Origin: Streptomyces chumphonensis | GTDB lineage: Bacteria; Actinomycetota; Actinomycetes; Streptomycetales; Streptomycetaceae | Assembly (NCBI RefSeq): GCF_014779715.1 | Contig: NZ_JACXYU010000006.1 | Coordinates: 62,001 to 126,000 of the forward strand | Reading direction: 5' to 3' | DNA length: 64,000 bases | Part shown: piece after piece, positions 1-8,800 of the stretch | Layout of the letters: every line of letters begins with the position of its first letter | Position numbering within the stretch: position 1 is the stretch's first letter | The notes under the pieces: model-generated | Told to the model about the DNA's origin: nothing | Databases searched by the model: none | The model's input: the letters and a program-made list of their open reading frames with translations, nothing else | Translations under genes and position numbers: made by a program

Positions 1-250
1 GCCTCTCTGATCCTTCGTCCGCGTCGCGCGACCGTTGCGTGTATCCCGCACTTCCCTCACGCCCTTCCTCCCGGATGCCCGTGGACCCGCCGCACCGGGA
101 CCAACGGGCCCCGCTCCGGCAGGGCACGGGCGTCGACCCGTACACGACCCGTACAACTGCCGCGTCGGTGCCGGGCCTTCGCCGTACCTCGGGGCCGGGT
201 ACGGTCGTCGTCCCTGGTCAGGGCGTACCCGGAGGCCGACGCTGGGCGCC

Positions 251-703
251 GTGACCCAACGACAGACCACCTCCCCGACCGGCGGCACCGAACCCTTGCG
301 ACTGGGGCTGCGACTCAGCGCGGGCCGCCGTGGTGTGCGGCTGGCGCGGCGGCTCGCCGTCCAGCAGTTCACCGAGTGGACCGGCCTTCCGCACCACTGT
401 GACGCCGCGTACGCCGTCGCCCTCGTCACGGACGAACTGGCGGCCAACGCCGTCGCCCACGGCACCGTTCCCGGCCGCGACTTCGCGCTGACGCTGCTCC
501 TGCCGGTGGAGGGCGTCCTGCGCGTCGAGGTGACCGACAGCAGGCCGGAACGCGGCATCGTCCACCCGGCGAACGCGCCGGGCCCACCGGACGCCGAGTC
601 GGGACGCGGGCTGCTCCTCGTCGCCGTCTACGCCGCCCGCTGGGGCTGCGTGTGCCGCGACGCGCTCACCAAGACCGTCTGGGCCGAGGTCGCCTATCCC
701 TGA
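251..703 (+). CDS. ATP-binding anti-sigma-factor-like protein (HATPase_c_2)
   Basis: A 150-aa single-domain GHKL ATPase of the kind that acts as an anti-sigma or anti-anti-sigma partner kinase in Streptomyces. An N-box (DELAANAVAH), a G1-like segment (VEVTDSRPE) and a G2-like GRGLLLV loop are visible, with no other domain or membrane segment. The frame stays open upstream to base 35, but that part is low-complexity Pro/Arg/Gly sequence. I chose the GTG at 251 because the ATPase-like sequence begins just after it; a GGAGG lies 15 nt upstream, longer than ideal. Its 3' end overlaps the convergent regulator gene by 10 bp. The partner sigma factor cannot be told from the sequence. Confidence 0.8.
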   Translation: MTQRQTTSPTGGTEPLRLGLRLSAGRRGVRLARRLAVQQFTEWTGLPHHCDAAYAVALVTDELAANAVAHGTVPGRDFALTLLLPVEGVLRVEVTDSRPERGIVHPANAPGPPDAESGRGLLLVAVYAARWGCVCRDALTKTVWAEVAYP

Positions 704-1491
704 GCCCCGGGCGGACGGCGGCGGGTGGCGTCAGGGGGTGGGACGAGGCGGTAGCCGACGCCCCGGACGGTCTGGATGAGCTCCGGATGGTGCGGGTCGT
801 CGCCGAGCCGTTCGCGCAGCCGCCGGACGTGCACGGTGATGGTGTTGGAGCGCTGGGCCTCGTCGCCCCAGACCTCGTTGCGGATGCGGGCCCGGGTGAT
901 GACCTTGCGGGGGTTGCGCATCAGGAGGTGCAGGAGCTGGAACTCGCGCAGCGGGAGTTGGGCCGTCGGCCTGCCGTGCACGTGGACCTCGTACGTGCTC
1001 GGGTCCAGGGTGATCGGGCCGCAGCTGAGGGGGTGCGCCCAGCCGCGGTCGCCCACGTCGGCCAGGCTGAGCAGCCGGGCGACCTCGCGCGGCCGGTAGG
1101 GGCGGGCGACGCACGCACTCGCGCCGTCCGCCAGCGCCGAGGCCACCAGGCCGGTGTCCTCCGGGCCGACGCCCAGCACCACCGGCGTCGCCGCGCGCCG
1201 CCGGATGACGCGGAGGACGTCGGTGCCGTCCAGCAGGGGCAGCCGGGCGGAGACCAGCAGGACGTCCGGCTGCCGCAGCCCGGTCTCCAGCAGCGCGCTC
1301 GCACCGTCGGCGCAGTGGACCACGGACACCCGGTAGCGGGCGAGGTGCGCCGTCAGGCCCTGGCGAATCCTTTCGTCAGCGTCCGCGAGCAGCACGACGG
1401 GGTCGGCGCCCAGGTCCAGTCCGATACCCGGCCCGGGCACCGCGGCGGGCTGCGCGCCGTCCACCGCGGACCCGGTGTGCTTGGCTGTCAC
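694..1491 (-). CDS. OmpR/PhoB-type response regulator with degenerate receiver
   Basis: A 265-aa two-domain transcription regulator: N-terminal receiver fold followed by a C-terminal winged helix of the PhoB class (recognition region around [17 protein letters not shown], wing VRGVGYRL). The receiver is atypical. At the phospho-acceptor position the sequence reads VLLVSARLP, so Ser (codon 1249-1251) replaces Asp. The conserved Lys near the C-terminal end is Arg (VARPYRP). Phosphorylation in the usual way therefore looks impossible. The GTG at 1491 follows a good GGGGAGAA ribosome site; an upstream extension to 1710 overlaps pstB and is unlikely. It lies 109 bp after pstB on the same strand and may be co-transcribed with the phosphate importer. 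It is not PhoP itself, which is normally linked to a histidine kinase. Confidence 0.85.
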   Translation of the reverse strand: MTAKHTGSAVDGAQPAAVPGPGIGLDLGADPVVLLADADERIRQGLTAHLARYRVSVVHCADGASALLETGLRQPDVLLVSARLPLLDGTDVLRVIRRRAATPVVLGVGPEDTGLVASALADGASACVARPYRPREVARLLSLADVGDRGWAHPLSCGPITLDPSTYEVHVHGRPTAQLPLREFQLLHLLMRNPRKVITRARIRNEVWGDEAQRSNTITVHVRRLRERLGDDPHHPELIQTVRGVGYRLVPPPDATRRRPPGAQG

Positions 1492-1600
1492 GGCACGTTC
1501 TCCCCTCGTGTCGATGCCCGAGGGCGCCGGCCGGGCGCGGGTCAGGCGCTCGGCCGAACGGCTACGCCCCCGGACCGGCGGCGCCGGCTCGCAAGCGGTG

Positions 1601-2380
1601 TCAGCCGAAGCGGCCGGAGACGTAGTCCTCGGTGGCCTGCTTGGCCGGTCGGGTGAAGAGGGTGGTGGTGTCCGCCATCTCCACGAGGACACCGGGCTCA
1701 CCGGCGGCACGCAGGTTGAAGAAGCCCGTGGTGTCGCTGACGCGCTGGGCCTGCTGCATGTTGTGCGTCACGATGACGATCGTGTAGCTCGACTTGAGGT
1801 CCAGGATGAGGTCCTCGATCGCCTGCGTGGAGATCGGGTCGAGCGCCGAGCACGGCTCGTCCATGAGGAGGACGTCCGGCTCGACGGCGATCGCCCGTGC
1901 GATGCACAGGCGTTGCTGCTGCCCGCCGGAGAGGCCGGAGCCGGGCCGGTGCAGCCGGTCGCGGACCTCCGTCCACAGGTTGGCCGCCCGTAGGGACCGC
2001 TCGACGCGGCCGTCCATCTCCGAGCGCGGCATGCGCCGGTGGTTCAGACGCAGCCCGGCGGCGACGTTGTCGTACACGGACATGGTCGGGAACGGGTTGG
2101 GCCGTTGGAAGACCATCCCCACGTGCCGCCGCACCCGCACCGGGTCCACGTCCGGCCCGTAGAGGTCCTGACCGTCCAGCACGACCTTTCCGCTCACGCG
2201 GGCACCGGGCACGAGTTCGTGCATGCGGTTCAGCGACCGCAGCAACGTGGACTTGCCGCAGCCGGAGGGGCCGATCAGCGCGGTGACCTGTCGGGGCTCG
2301 ATGTCCATCGACACGTCCTGAACGGCCAGGAAGCGGTCGTAGTGGATGTCGAGGCCGGAGACCTGGATACGTGTGGCCAC
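1601..2380 (-). CDS. pstB: phosphate ABC transporter ATPase PstB
   Basis: A 259-aa ATP-binding subunit that powers high-affinity phosphate import by PstSCAB. Visible are Walker [10 protein letters not shown], the Q-loop segment with QRPNPFP, the ABC signature LSGGQQQR, Walker B VLLMDEP and a switch His (VTHNM). Length and motifs are those of normal PstB. Translation starts at GTG after AAGGAAGAA. It is the last transporter gene of the pst operon, 46 bp behind pstA. Confidence 0.97.
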   Translation of the reverse strand: MATRIQVSGLDIHYDRFLAVQDVSMDIEPRQVTALIGPSGCGKSTLLRSLNRMHELVPGARVSGKVVLDGQDLYGPDVDPVRVRRHVGMVFQRPNPFPTMSVYDNVAAGLRLNHRRMPRSEMDGRVERSLRAANLWTEVRDRLHRPGSGLSGGQQQRLCIARAIAVEPDVLLMDEPCSALDPISTQAIEDLILDLKSSYTIVIVTHNMQQAQRVSDTTGFFNLRAAGEPGVLVEMADTTTLFTRPAKQATEDYVSGRFG

Positions 2381-2426
2381 GGGGGTTCTTCCTTGTCGGT
2401 GGGCTGGTGGCGCCGGAGGAGGTGCC

Positions 2427-3500
2427 TCACGCGCTCTTCGGCGCGAAGAGGCGGGAGATCAGCCGGGCCACGAGGTTGAGCGCCATGACGATGAGGATGA
2501 GCACGAGCGCCGCCGCCCACGCCCGGTCGAGCGACGCCTCGGGCGGTACGCCGGGCGAGACGTACTCGTAGTACGAGAACACCGACAGCGTCGCCATGCG
2601 CCCGTCGAAGGGGTTGAAGTTGTCGCTCGTCGTGATCCCGACGGTGATCAGCAGCGGAGCCGTCTCCCCGATCACGCGGGCGATGGCCAGCGTGACGCCG
2701 GTCGCGATGCCGGCCAGCGCGGTCGGCAGCACGATGCGCAGGATCGTCCGCCACTTCGGCACGCCCAGCGCGTACGACGCCTCGCGCAGCTCGTTCGGGA
2801 CGAGCTTCAGCATCTCCTCCGCCGAGCGCACCACGACGGGGATCATGAGCACGCTGAGCGCCACCGCTCCCGCGATGCCCATGCGGACGCCCGGCCCGAA
2901 GAACAGCACGAACAGCGCGTAGGCGAACAACCCGGCCACGATGGAGGGGATGCCCGTCATCACGTCGACGAAGAAGGTGATGGCGCGGGCGAGTCGGCCG
3001 CGCCCGTACTCGACGAGGTACACGGCCGTCAGCAGGCCCACCGGGACGGAGATCAGCGTCGTGAGCCCGGTGATGATGAGGGTGCCGAAGATCGCGTGGT
3101 GGACGCCGCCGCCCTCGGCGACCACACCCCGCATCGAGTGCGTGAAGAACTCGCCGTCGAAGCGGGCCAGGCCCCGGCTGACGACGGTGGCCAGGACCGA
3201 GACCAGCGGCAGCATGGCCAGCAGGAACGCCGAGGAGACCACGGCGGTGATCAGACGGTCCCGGGCCGCCCGCGCCTCCTCCACCGCGCGGGACCAGACG
3301 TAGACGACGGCCGTGTAGCCGACCGCCGCGACGATGCCGCTGAGGGCCGGGTTCCAGCCCAGCAGCCACAGCACCGCCCCCGTGGCGATCGCGCCCAGGA
3401 GCACCAGCGGCGGCCCCGAGGCGGGGAGGGTTCCGTGCGTCAACGGCTCCGCCGCGGCGGAGCGCTCGTCGGGCTCGGTGTCGGTCGTGGAGAGGGACAT
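2427..3500 (-). CDS. pstA: phosphate ABC transporter permease PstA
   Basis: A 357-aa integral membrane permease. After a hydrophilic N-terminus with two early hydrophobic segments come the six helices typical of PstA, including the EAA-like cytoplasmic loop ([20 protein letters not shown]) that contacts PstB. With PstC it forms the phosphate channel. Its ATG overlaps the pstC stop by one base (TGATG), indicating translational coupling. The N-terminal extension of about 60 residues before the first conserved helix is common in actinobacterial PstA. Confidence 0.96.
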   Translation of the reverse strand: MSLSTTDTEPDERSAAAEPLTHGTLPASGPPLVLLGAIATGAVLWLLGWNPALSGIVAAVGYTAVVYVWSRAVEEARAARDRLITAVVSSAFLLAMLPLVSVLATVVSRGLARFDGEFFTHSMRGVVAEGGGVHHAIFGTLIITGLTTLISVPVGLLTAVYLVEYGRGRLARAITFFVDVMTGIPSIVAGLFAYALFVLFFGPGVRMGIAGAVALSVLMIPVVVRSAEEMLKLVPNELREASYALGVPKWRTILRIVLPTALAGIATGVTLAIARVIGETAPLLITVGITTSDNFNPFDGRMATLSVFSYYEYVSPGVPPEASLDRAWAAALVLILIVMALNLVARLISRLFAPKSA

Positions 3501-4450
3501 CAGTTGGCTCCCGAGAATTCGCGCCGCCGGTTGATCACCGCGCGCGCCGTCATGTTGACCGCGAGCGTCACGGCGAAGAGCACGAGCCCGGACGCGATGA
3601 GGGCGTTGACCTTGATGCCCGTCGACTCGGGGAACTGCAGCGCGATGTTGGCGGCGATCGTCGACGGATTGCCGTTGCTGATCAGGTTGAAGGTCACGCC
3701 GCCCGAGGTGGACAGCACCATGGCCACGGCCATCGTCTCGCCGAGCGCGCGGCCCAGCCCCAGCATGGACCCGCCGATGATCGCCGAACGGCCGAACGGC
3801 AGCACGGACATGCGGATCATCTCCGAGCGGGTCGCGCCCAGCGCCCAGGACGCCTCCTCGTGCAGGCGCGGCGTCTGCCGGAACGCCTCACGGACCACGG
3901 CCGTGTTGATCGGCAGGATCATGATGGCCAGCACCAGCGCGACGGTGAGCATCGTGCGTCCGGTGGAGGACGCCGGCCCCGCGAACAGCGGGATGAAGCC
4001 GAGGTTCTCCGCGAGCCAGCCGGTGGGGTCCACGGTCAGCGGTGCCAGCTGCGAGACGCCCCACAGGCCGAAGATGATGCTCGGCACGGCGGCCAGCAGA
4101 TCGATGACGTAGCCCAGCGTGGTCGCCACGCGGCGGTGCGCGTACTGCGTGATGAACAGGGCGATCGCGACCGACAGCGGTGCGGCGATCGCCAGGGCGA
4201 GCAGGGCCGACAGCAGCGTGCCGAACAACAGGGGCCACACGTACAGCGCGACGCCCTCGCCGCCGGGCATGTCCTCGGCCGGTGCGGTGACGGCGGGCCA
4301 CGCCTCGACGAGCAGGAACGCGGCCACCCCCGCCAGCACGGCCAGGATCAGCACGCCGGCCCCGGTCGACGCACCGGAGAAGACCCGGTCCCCCAGCCTC
4401 TGGGGTGTGCGTTGCCGACCGGTGGGCTCGGTGGTGATGGGCACGGACAC
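3500..4450 (-). CDS. pstC: phosphate ABC transporter permease PstC
   Basis: A 316-aa membrane permease with a first helix near residues 25-50, then a cluster of hydrophobic segments, the IIFGLWG motif and an EEASWALGATRSEMIRM cytoplasmic loop for the ATPase. It partners PstA. It starts with GTG preceded by GAGGAAGGAAC. The 109-bp gap to pstS holds a strong hairpin, so PstC is probably made at a lower level than the binding protein. Confidence 0.96.
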   Translation of the reverse strand: MSVPITTEPTGRQRTPQRLGDRVFSGASTGAGVLILAVLAGVAAFLLVEAWPAVTAPAEDMPGGEGVALYVWPLLFGTLLSALLALAIAAPLSVAIALFITQYAHRRVATTLGYVIDLLAAVPSIIFGLWGVSQLAPLTVDPTGWLAENLGFIPLFAGPASSTGRTMLTVALVLAIMILPINTAVVREAFRQTPRLHEEASWALGATRSEMIRMSVLPFGRSAIIGGSMLGLGRALGETMAVAMVLSTSGGVTFNLISNGNPSTIAANIALQFPESTGIKVNALIASGLVLFAVTLAVNMTARAVINRRREFSGAN

Positions 4451-4512
4451 GTTCCTTCCTCAAGCCTTCCGTTGCACGTGCGGTCGAGCCGGTGTCCGGC
4501 TCGACCGGAGCC

Positions 4513-4543
4513 CGGGCGGTCCGCGTCGTGCGCGGACCGCCCG
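4513..4543 (-). terminator. intercistronic hairpin after pstS (attenuator)
   Basis: A perfect 13-bp stem (4513-4525 with 4531-4543) and 5-nt loop lie between the pstS stop and pstC. There is no T run. It probably stops or slows most transcripts after pstS, or protects the 3' end of a pstS-only mRNA, leaving less pstCAB message. Confidence 0.7.
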
Positions 4544-4559
4544 GACGGGGTCGGCCGGT

Positions 4560-5666
4560 TCAGCCCGCCGAGATGGCCTCGATGGCTCCCTCGGCCTGCT
4601 CGCGCAGCGTGTCCGACAGCGGCGCGGAACCCGCCGCCTCGGCGGCGGCGGCCTGGCCGTCCTCGCTCACCATGTAGCCCAGGTAGGCCTGCACCAGCTC
4701 GGCGGTCTGCTCGTCCTCGTAGGTGGAGCAGGCCATGGCGTAGGAGACCAGGACGATCGGGTACGTGCCCGCCTCGGTCGTGTCCCGGGCCAGGTCGTAC
4801 GCGAAGTCGTACTCGCCGCGACCCTCGACGCGCTCGGAGACCTCGACCACCTTGGCCGCCGCCTCCGGCGAGTAGCCGACGAACTCCTCGCCCACGCCGA
4901 CGTTGACGGTGCCCAGGTCACCGGCCTGGCTGGCGTCGGCGTAGCCGATCGTGCCGGTGCCGCTCGTCACCGCCTGCACGACGCCGGAGGTGCCCTGGGC
5001 GGCCTCCCCGCCGGAGACCGGCCAGTCACCGCTGACCTCGTGCGGCCAGTCGTCCCCGGCGGTGGCGGACAGGTACTCCACGAAGTTCTCCGTGGTCCCG
5101 GACTCGTCGGAGCGGTTCACCGGGGAGATGGCCGTGTCGGGCAGCTCCACGTCCGGGTTGTCCTCGGCGATGGCCGGGTCGTCCCACTTGGTGATCTTCT
5201 GGTCGAAGATCTGGGCGATGGTGCCGGGCTTGAGGTTCAGCTCCTCCACGCCGTCGAGGTTGAAGACGACCGCGATCGGGGAGACGTAGGCGGGGATCTC
5301 GATGAGCTCGCCGCACCGCTCCGTGGCCTTCGCCACCTCCTCCTCGTCGAGGTAGGCGTCGGTGCCGCCGAAGTCGGAGCCACCGGCGAGGAACTGCTCC
5401 CGGCCGCCGCCGGAACCGATCGGGTCGTAGTTGACCGTCACGTCCGGGTTCTTCTCCTGGAACCCGGCCATCCACGCCTGCTGGGCGGCGTCCTGCGAGC
5501 TGGCGCCCGCGCCCGACAGGGTGCCGGAGAGCGACGACTCACCGCCGCCGCCACCGCCGCCGTTGTCGTCGTCGGACTCGTTCGAGGAGCCGCAGGCCGC
5601 GAGGCTGAGGGACAGGACGGCCGCGGTCGACAGAGCGAGGATGCGGCTACGGGTGCTGCGCTTCAC
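4560..5666 (-). CDS. pstS: phosphate-binding lipoprotein PstS
   Basis: A 368-aa extracytoplasmic phosphate-binding protein. The signal peptide ends in a lipobox LAAC (Cys25), followed by an Asp/Gly-rich flexible linker and the PBP fold. Phosphate-contact segments are visible: SGAGASSQ near the start of the mature protein, GSDFGGTDA, and RSDESGTTENF. It starts with GTG after GGAAGAGG. It is the first gene of pstSCAB, expected to be induced by phosphate limitation through PhoP. Confidence 0.97.
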   Translation of the reverse strand: MKRSTRSRILALSTAAVLSLSLAACGSSNESDDDNGGGGGGGESSLSGTLSGAGASSQDAAQQAWMAGFQEKNPDVTVNYDPIGSGGGREQFLAGGSDFGGTDAYLDEEEVAKATERCGELIEIPAYVSPIAVVFNLDGVEELNLKPGTIAQIFDQKITKWDDPAIAEDNPDVELPDTAISPVNRSDESGTTENFVEYLSATAGDDWPHEVSGDWPVSGGEAAQGTSGVVQAVTSGTGTIGYADASQAGDLGTVNVGVGEEFVGYSPEAAAKVVEVSERVEGRGEYDFAYDLARDTTEAGTYPIVLVSYAMACSTYEDEQTAELVQAYLGYMVSEDGQAAAAEAAGSAPLSDTLREQAEGAIEAISAG

Positions 5667-5727
5667 GATTGCCTCTTCCGAAACACCGGCCGGCCCAGCC
5701 GACCTGAGGAGTACTTGATGCGCTGGA

Positions 5728-5781
5728 CGCTAGGAGCGCGAAGTGGCCTGATGTGGCAGCGATCCTGAACGGTCGATGAAC
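5728..5781 (-). promoter_or_regulatory. pstS promoter with PHO box
   Basis: On the reverse strand two adjacent 11-nt direct repeats begin with GTTCA (GTTCATCGACC at 5781-5771, GTTCAGGATCG at 5770-5760). This is the layout of the Streptomyces PhoP-binding PHO box. A TAGCGT at 5733-5728 is a plausible -10, 26 nt downstream. The box lies about 95 bp before the pstS start. Confidence 0.8.
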
Positions 5782-5963
5782 GGCGCGATGCCACACAGGT
5801 GACATCACGGTTGCGTCACACCGCGATAACCACTGGGCATAGCCGCACAACCCCGTCCGGAGCACACGTCGCCGGTGCCGTCGCCGTGCGGGCGGTCATG
5901 GTGACCTGCGCGGGGCGTCGGACGGGCTCCTGCCTCCGCCGTCCCCCACGGCGCGATGTCTCC

Positions 5964-6004
5964 GTGGGCAGGGTGGCGCCGCGTCGAGGCGCCACCCTGC
6001 CCAC
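5964..6004 (-). terminator. strong hairpin terminator after the alpha/beta hydrolase gene
   Basis: A perfect 17-bp GC-rich stem (5964-5980 with 5988-6004) and 7-nt loop lie just past the hydrolase stop. This insulates the pstS promoter from readthrough. Confidence 0.8.
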
Positions 6005-6040
6005 CGACGGCCGGGTGCCGTCGCCCCCGGGTGCGCGGGG

Positions 6041-6850
6041 TCAGTGAGCCCGGAGTGCGGCGAGCACCGTGAGGCACGCCCGGACGCTACGCTCGCTCGG
6101 CAGGTGGGTGGGCTCGGCCTGCTCCGTCAGCGCCGCGTCCGCGAAGAGCGAGGCGGTCGCACGGGCGGCGGCGATGGGGACGTCGGGGTCGCCGGGGGCG
6201 TGCCACAGTCGGACCGGGCATCGCACGTCGGCCGGAGTGAAGCCCCAGTGTCCGACCTGCAGCCGCGCCTCGCGGGCCGGCCCGCGGTGGCCGTGACGAC
6301 CCATCTCTTCGAGGGCGGCCAGCGTCCACGGCGAATCGCGGAAGGCGTCGGCGAAGCGGGGGGCCGCCGCCGCGAACTGCTCCGCGACCTCCTCCTGCGG
6401 CGCGCTCCCGTACAAGTCCCAGGCGCGCAGCGACCTCTCGGGGTAGTGGCCACGGATCGCGTCGTCATAGACGTAGGGAAGTCCGCTGAGAACCCCTACC
6501 CCTTCGCACCGCTCGGGCGCCAGAGCACCGAGTGCGTAGGCGTACGGGGCGCCCGCCGAGATGGCCAGGGCCTGGTAGGTACGCACGCCCAGTGCGTCCA
6601 AGGCGGGAAGCAGCAACGGGACCCAGTCGGCGACCGCCGACATCGGCGTGGGCTCGGTGAGGCCGTAGCCCGGCCGCTCCCAGGCCAGCAGGCGCACCCC
6701 TGCCTCCCGTGCCCACCGGTCCCAGTCCGGCGGGAGCCCGGCACCGCCGATGAGGCCGTGCTGGAGCAGCACCGGTCGGCCCTCAGGATCGCCGTACTCA
6801 CCTACCCCGAGGTCGACTCCGTCACCGCCGCGTATGGTCCGTCGCGTCAT
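6041..6850 (-). CDS. alpha/beta hydrolase
   Basis: A 269-aa cytoplasmic alpha/beta-hydrolase fold protein. The oxyanion loop (LLQHGLIG), nucleophile elbow with Ser (AISAGAPYA), an acid Asp (GDPDVPI) and a late His (EPTHLPSE) form a complete triad. The start at 6850 has a GAGGAAGC site; an open extension to 6973 reaches the iron box and is less likely. Its 5' end faces the iron box at 6975-6993, so it may be a divergent member of an iron-regulated unit, perhaps releasing iron from ester siderophores. That role is inference; the substrate is unknown. Confidence 0.85.
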   Translation of the reverse strand: MTRRTIRGGDGVDLGVGEYGDPEGRPVLLQHGLIGGAGLPPDWDRWAREAGVRLLAWERPGYGLTEPTPMSAVADWVPLLLPALDALGVRTYQALAISAGAPYAYALGALAPERCEGVGVLSGLPYVYDDAIRGHYPERSLRAWDLYGSAPQEEVAEQFAAAAPRFADAFRDSPWTLAALEEMGRHGHRGPAREARLQVGHWGFTPADVRCPVRLWHAPGDPDVPIAAARATASLFADAALTEQAEPTHLPSERSVRACLTVLAALRAH

Positions 6851-6974
6851 CACGCTTCCTCGCTTTCCTGTTGGGTCGACGCCGGCCTCACCTGGCCCGG
6901 AATCCGCCGGTCCCGGACCTGCGGGGCGCCGTCGGGGGAGCATGGTGGGGCCTGGACACCACACTACCGACAAG

Positions 6975-6993
6975 TTAGGTTAGCCTCACCTAA
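6975..6993. promoter_or_regulatory. iron box (DmdR1/IdeR-type operator)
   Basis: TTAGGTTAGCCTCACCTAA is a 19-bp near-perfect palindrome matching the Streptomyces/mycobacterial DtxR-family iron box. It sits 18 bp before the start of the small gene at 7011 and 125 bp before the divergent hydrolase, so either or both promoters could be repressed by iron-loaded DmdR1. Confidence 0.9.
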
Positions 6994-7010
6994 GTAATCG
7001 TGAGGTGTGC

Positions 7011-7262
7011 ATGGACGAGAAGCGCCGACCCGAACCCGGCACCGTGCGGGGGGCCCTGCTGATCCCGCTCCCCTCGGGAGTGGCGCAGACACGCGGGGGG
7101 CGCGGGCTTCTCGTCGACTCCACCGCCGCCCCCAACGCAGTGCCCCGCTTCCTCGGGGCACTGCTGGCACGGTCCTCCCGGGCCCTCCTGTCGACCGCGA
7201 CGGTCCTGCGGCGCCGCCGGCCGGACTACCGGTTCAAGCCGTACCGCATGGCGTCCGGCTGA
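7011..7262 (+). CDS. small unknown protein under an iron box
   Basis: I do not recognise this 83-aa protein. It is basic, with a central hydrophobic stretch (around FLGALLARSSRALLSTATVL) followed by an Arg cluster (RRRRPDYRFKPYR) and no signal peptide or metal-binding cysteines. The ATG at 7011 has a GTGAGG ribosome site 5-6 nt upstream; a GTG at 7005 in the same frame is possible. It is the first gene after the iron box and lies 102 bp before the siderophore-interacting protein, so it is probably made under iron limitation. The C-terminus could be an amphipathic, membrane-touching helix, but that is a guess. Confidence 0.7.
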   Translation: MDEKRRPEPGTVRGALLIPLPSGVAQTRGGRGLLVDSTAAPNAVPRFLGALLARSSRALLSTATVLRRRRPDYRFKPYRMASG

Positions 7263-7364
7263 AGCACCACGTGGGTAAACGGCCTCCCCGGTCGGAGCGC
7301 CGCCCGGGCCGGCCACCACCTCCCACCTCCGACGCACGGTCACCCCCAAGAGAAGGCAGCAGAC

Positions 7365-8084
7365 ATGGCTCACGGTTGGCAGGGCGCGGTTCTCAAGCTC
7401 ATGCGGGGCCGGGACTTCACCCTTACCGTCCGCTCCAACGAGCGCATATCCGACCGCGTACACCGCCTGTCCTTCAGCGACGGCGGCCTGCTGCGGAACA
7501 CCTCGGTCCACCCCACGATGTGGGTGCGCCTCTGGTTCGACGACGACGGCCGCCCGCACCAACGTGCCTACACTCTCGTGACACCTGCCCCCGAGGCGGG
7601 GACCTTCACCGTGGACTTCGTACTGCACCCCGGCCCCGCCAGCGATTGGGCGAGGGCGGCCCAGCCCGGCGACACCGTGGAGGCGACCGTCCAGGGTTCG
7701 CGGTTCACCGTGCCCGCCACGGAACCGTCGCGGCTCTTCGTCGTCGGCGACCCGGCGTCGCGGCCGGCCATCGACTCCCTGCTCGACGCGCTTCCGCGGG
7801 CACCGGCCACCATCTGGTTCGAGACGTCGCATCCGGCCGACACGGACCACACCCCCTCCGGCGGGGACGCGCCGCGTGAGGTCATCACGGTGCCCAGGCG
7901 AAACGGCGGCACCCACCTGGCCGCGACGGTACGCGGCGCACTCCCGGACCTCCTCGACGACGACGCGTATCTCTGGATCGCCTGTGACACGGCGACCACA
8001 CGGGCCCTGGCCTCCTTCGCGCGCAAACAGCTCCGCATGCCGAAGGACAGGGTGCACGCGCTCGGCTACTGGCAGCCCACCTGA
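7365..8084 (+). CDS. siderophore-interacting FAD-binding protein (ferric-siderophore reductase)
   Basis: A 239-aa protein of the ViuB/SIP family, which uses FAD and NAD(P)H to reduce Fe(III)-siderophores after uptake and release Fe(II). The N-terminal barrel carries the flavin motif RAYTLV and an HPGPASDWA segment. The C-terminal half has the nicotinamide-binding fold (LFVVGDPAS, an acidic middle, and the closing ALGYWQP motif diagnostic of the family). It is slightly shorter than the usual 260-280 aa. It is probably in one transcript with the 83-aa gene behind the iron box. A weak GAAGG precedes the ATG. Confidence 0.9.
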   Translation: MAHGWQGAVLKLMRGRDFTLTVRSNERISDRVHRLSFSDGGLLRNTSVHPTMWVRLWFDDDGRPHQRAYTLVTPAPEAGTFTVDFVLHPGPASDWARAAQPGDTVEATVQGSRFTVPATEPSRLFVVGDPASRPAIDSLLDALPRAPATIWFETSHPADTDHTPSGGDAPREVITVPRRNGGTHLAATVRGALPDLLDDDAYLWIACDTATTRALASFARKQLRMPKDRVHALGYWQPT

Positions 8085-8292
8085 GCGCCGCGTCTGACCG
8101 GCGTCCCGCCGTTCGGGTGACGGCGGTCACGGACGCTCTTCGTGGTGACGCATAGGCTGGGTACGTCGCCTGACCGGCGGCGGAGAGGTCAGCGCGCTCT
8201 CCGAGGGGTGCGCGGACAGCCGCCTGTAGGGTGGGAAACAGCCCTTGACCTGCTAAAGCGCAGGCAGGGAGCCGACATCTGGGAGTACCGCG

Positions 8293-8709
8293 ATGATGCG
8301 TACGATGTTCAAGTCCAAGATCCACCGTGCCACCGTCACCGAGGCCGACCTGCACTACGTGGGGTCCGTCACCGTGGACGCGGACCTGCTGGACGCCGCC
8401 GACCTGCTGCCCGGCGAGCTGGTGCACATCGTCGACGTCACCAACGGCGCCCGGCTGGAGACGTACACCATCGCGGGCGAGCGGGGTTCCGGCGTGATCG
8501 GGATCAACGGGGCCGCCGCCCACCTCGTGCACCCCGGTGACCTGGTCATCCTCATCAGCTACGCACAGCTGGACGACGCCGAGGCGCGCACCTACACGCC
8601 CCGCGTCGTCCACGTGGACGCCGGCAACCGGATCGTGGAGCTGGGGGAGGACCCCTCGGCCCCGGTGCCCGGCGGCGACACGGTGCGCAGCCCCTTCGCC
8701 CACGTCTGA
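8293..8709 (+). CDS. panD: aspartate 1-decarboxylase
   Basis: A 138-aa proenzyme that converts L-aspartate to beta-alanine for pantothenate and CoA synthesis. The self-cleavage site Gly24-Ser25 (HYVGSVTVD) that generates the pyruvoyl group is intact. The conserved Lys9 (FKSKIH) and the ITNGAR-type turn (here VTNGAR) and NGAAAH are also present. Two ATG codons are adjacent; the first, 8 nt after GGGAG, is taken. It stands alone, separated from its neighbours by 208 bp and by a terminator. Confidence 0.96.
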   Translation: MMRTMFKSKIHRATVTEADLHYVGSVTVDADLLDAADLLPGELVHIVDVTNGARLETYTIAGERGSGVIGINGAAAHLVHPGDLVILISYAQLDDAEARTYTPRVVHVDAGNRIVELGEDPSAPVPGGDTVRSPFAHV

Positions 8710-8739
8710 CGTCCGTACCGCGCGCCGATCGCGTACGCC

Positions 8740-8775
8740 GACGGCCCCGGCACTCCACGGAGTGCCGGGGCCGTC
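8740..8775. terminator. bidirectional terminator between panD and the protease genes
   Basis: A 17-bp perfect inverted repeat (8740-8756 with 8759-8775) leaves a 2-nt gap, so about 15 bp can pair. It lies between two convergent genes. Confidence 0.8.
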
Positions 8776-8800
8776 GAACCCGGTGCCTCGGGATGTCCGC

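Noticed and set aside
6851..6973. Longer hydrolase start at 6973
   Set aside because: It would reach to the edge of the iron box and adds Pro/Gly-rich sequence. The 6850 start has a good ribosome site.
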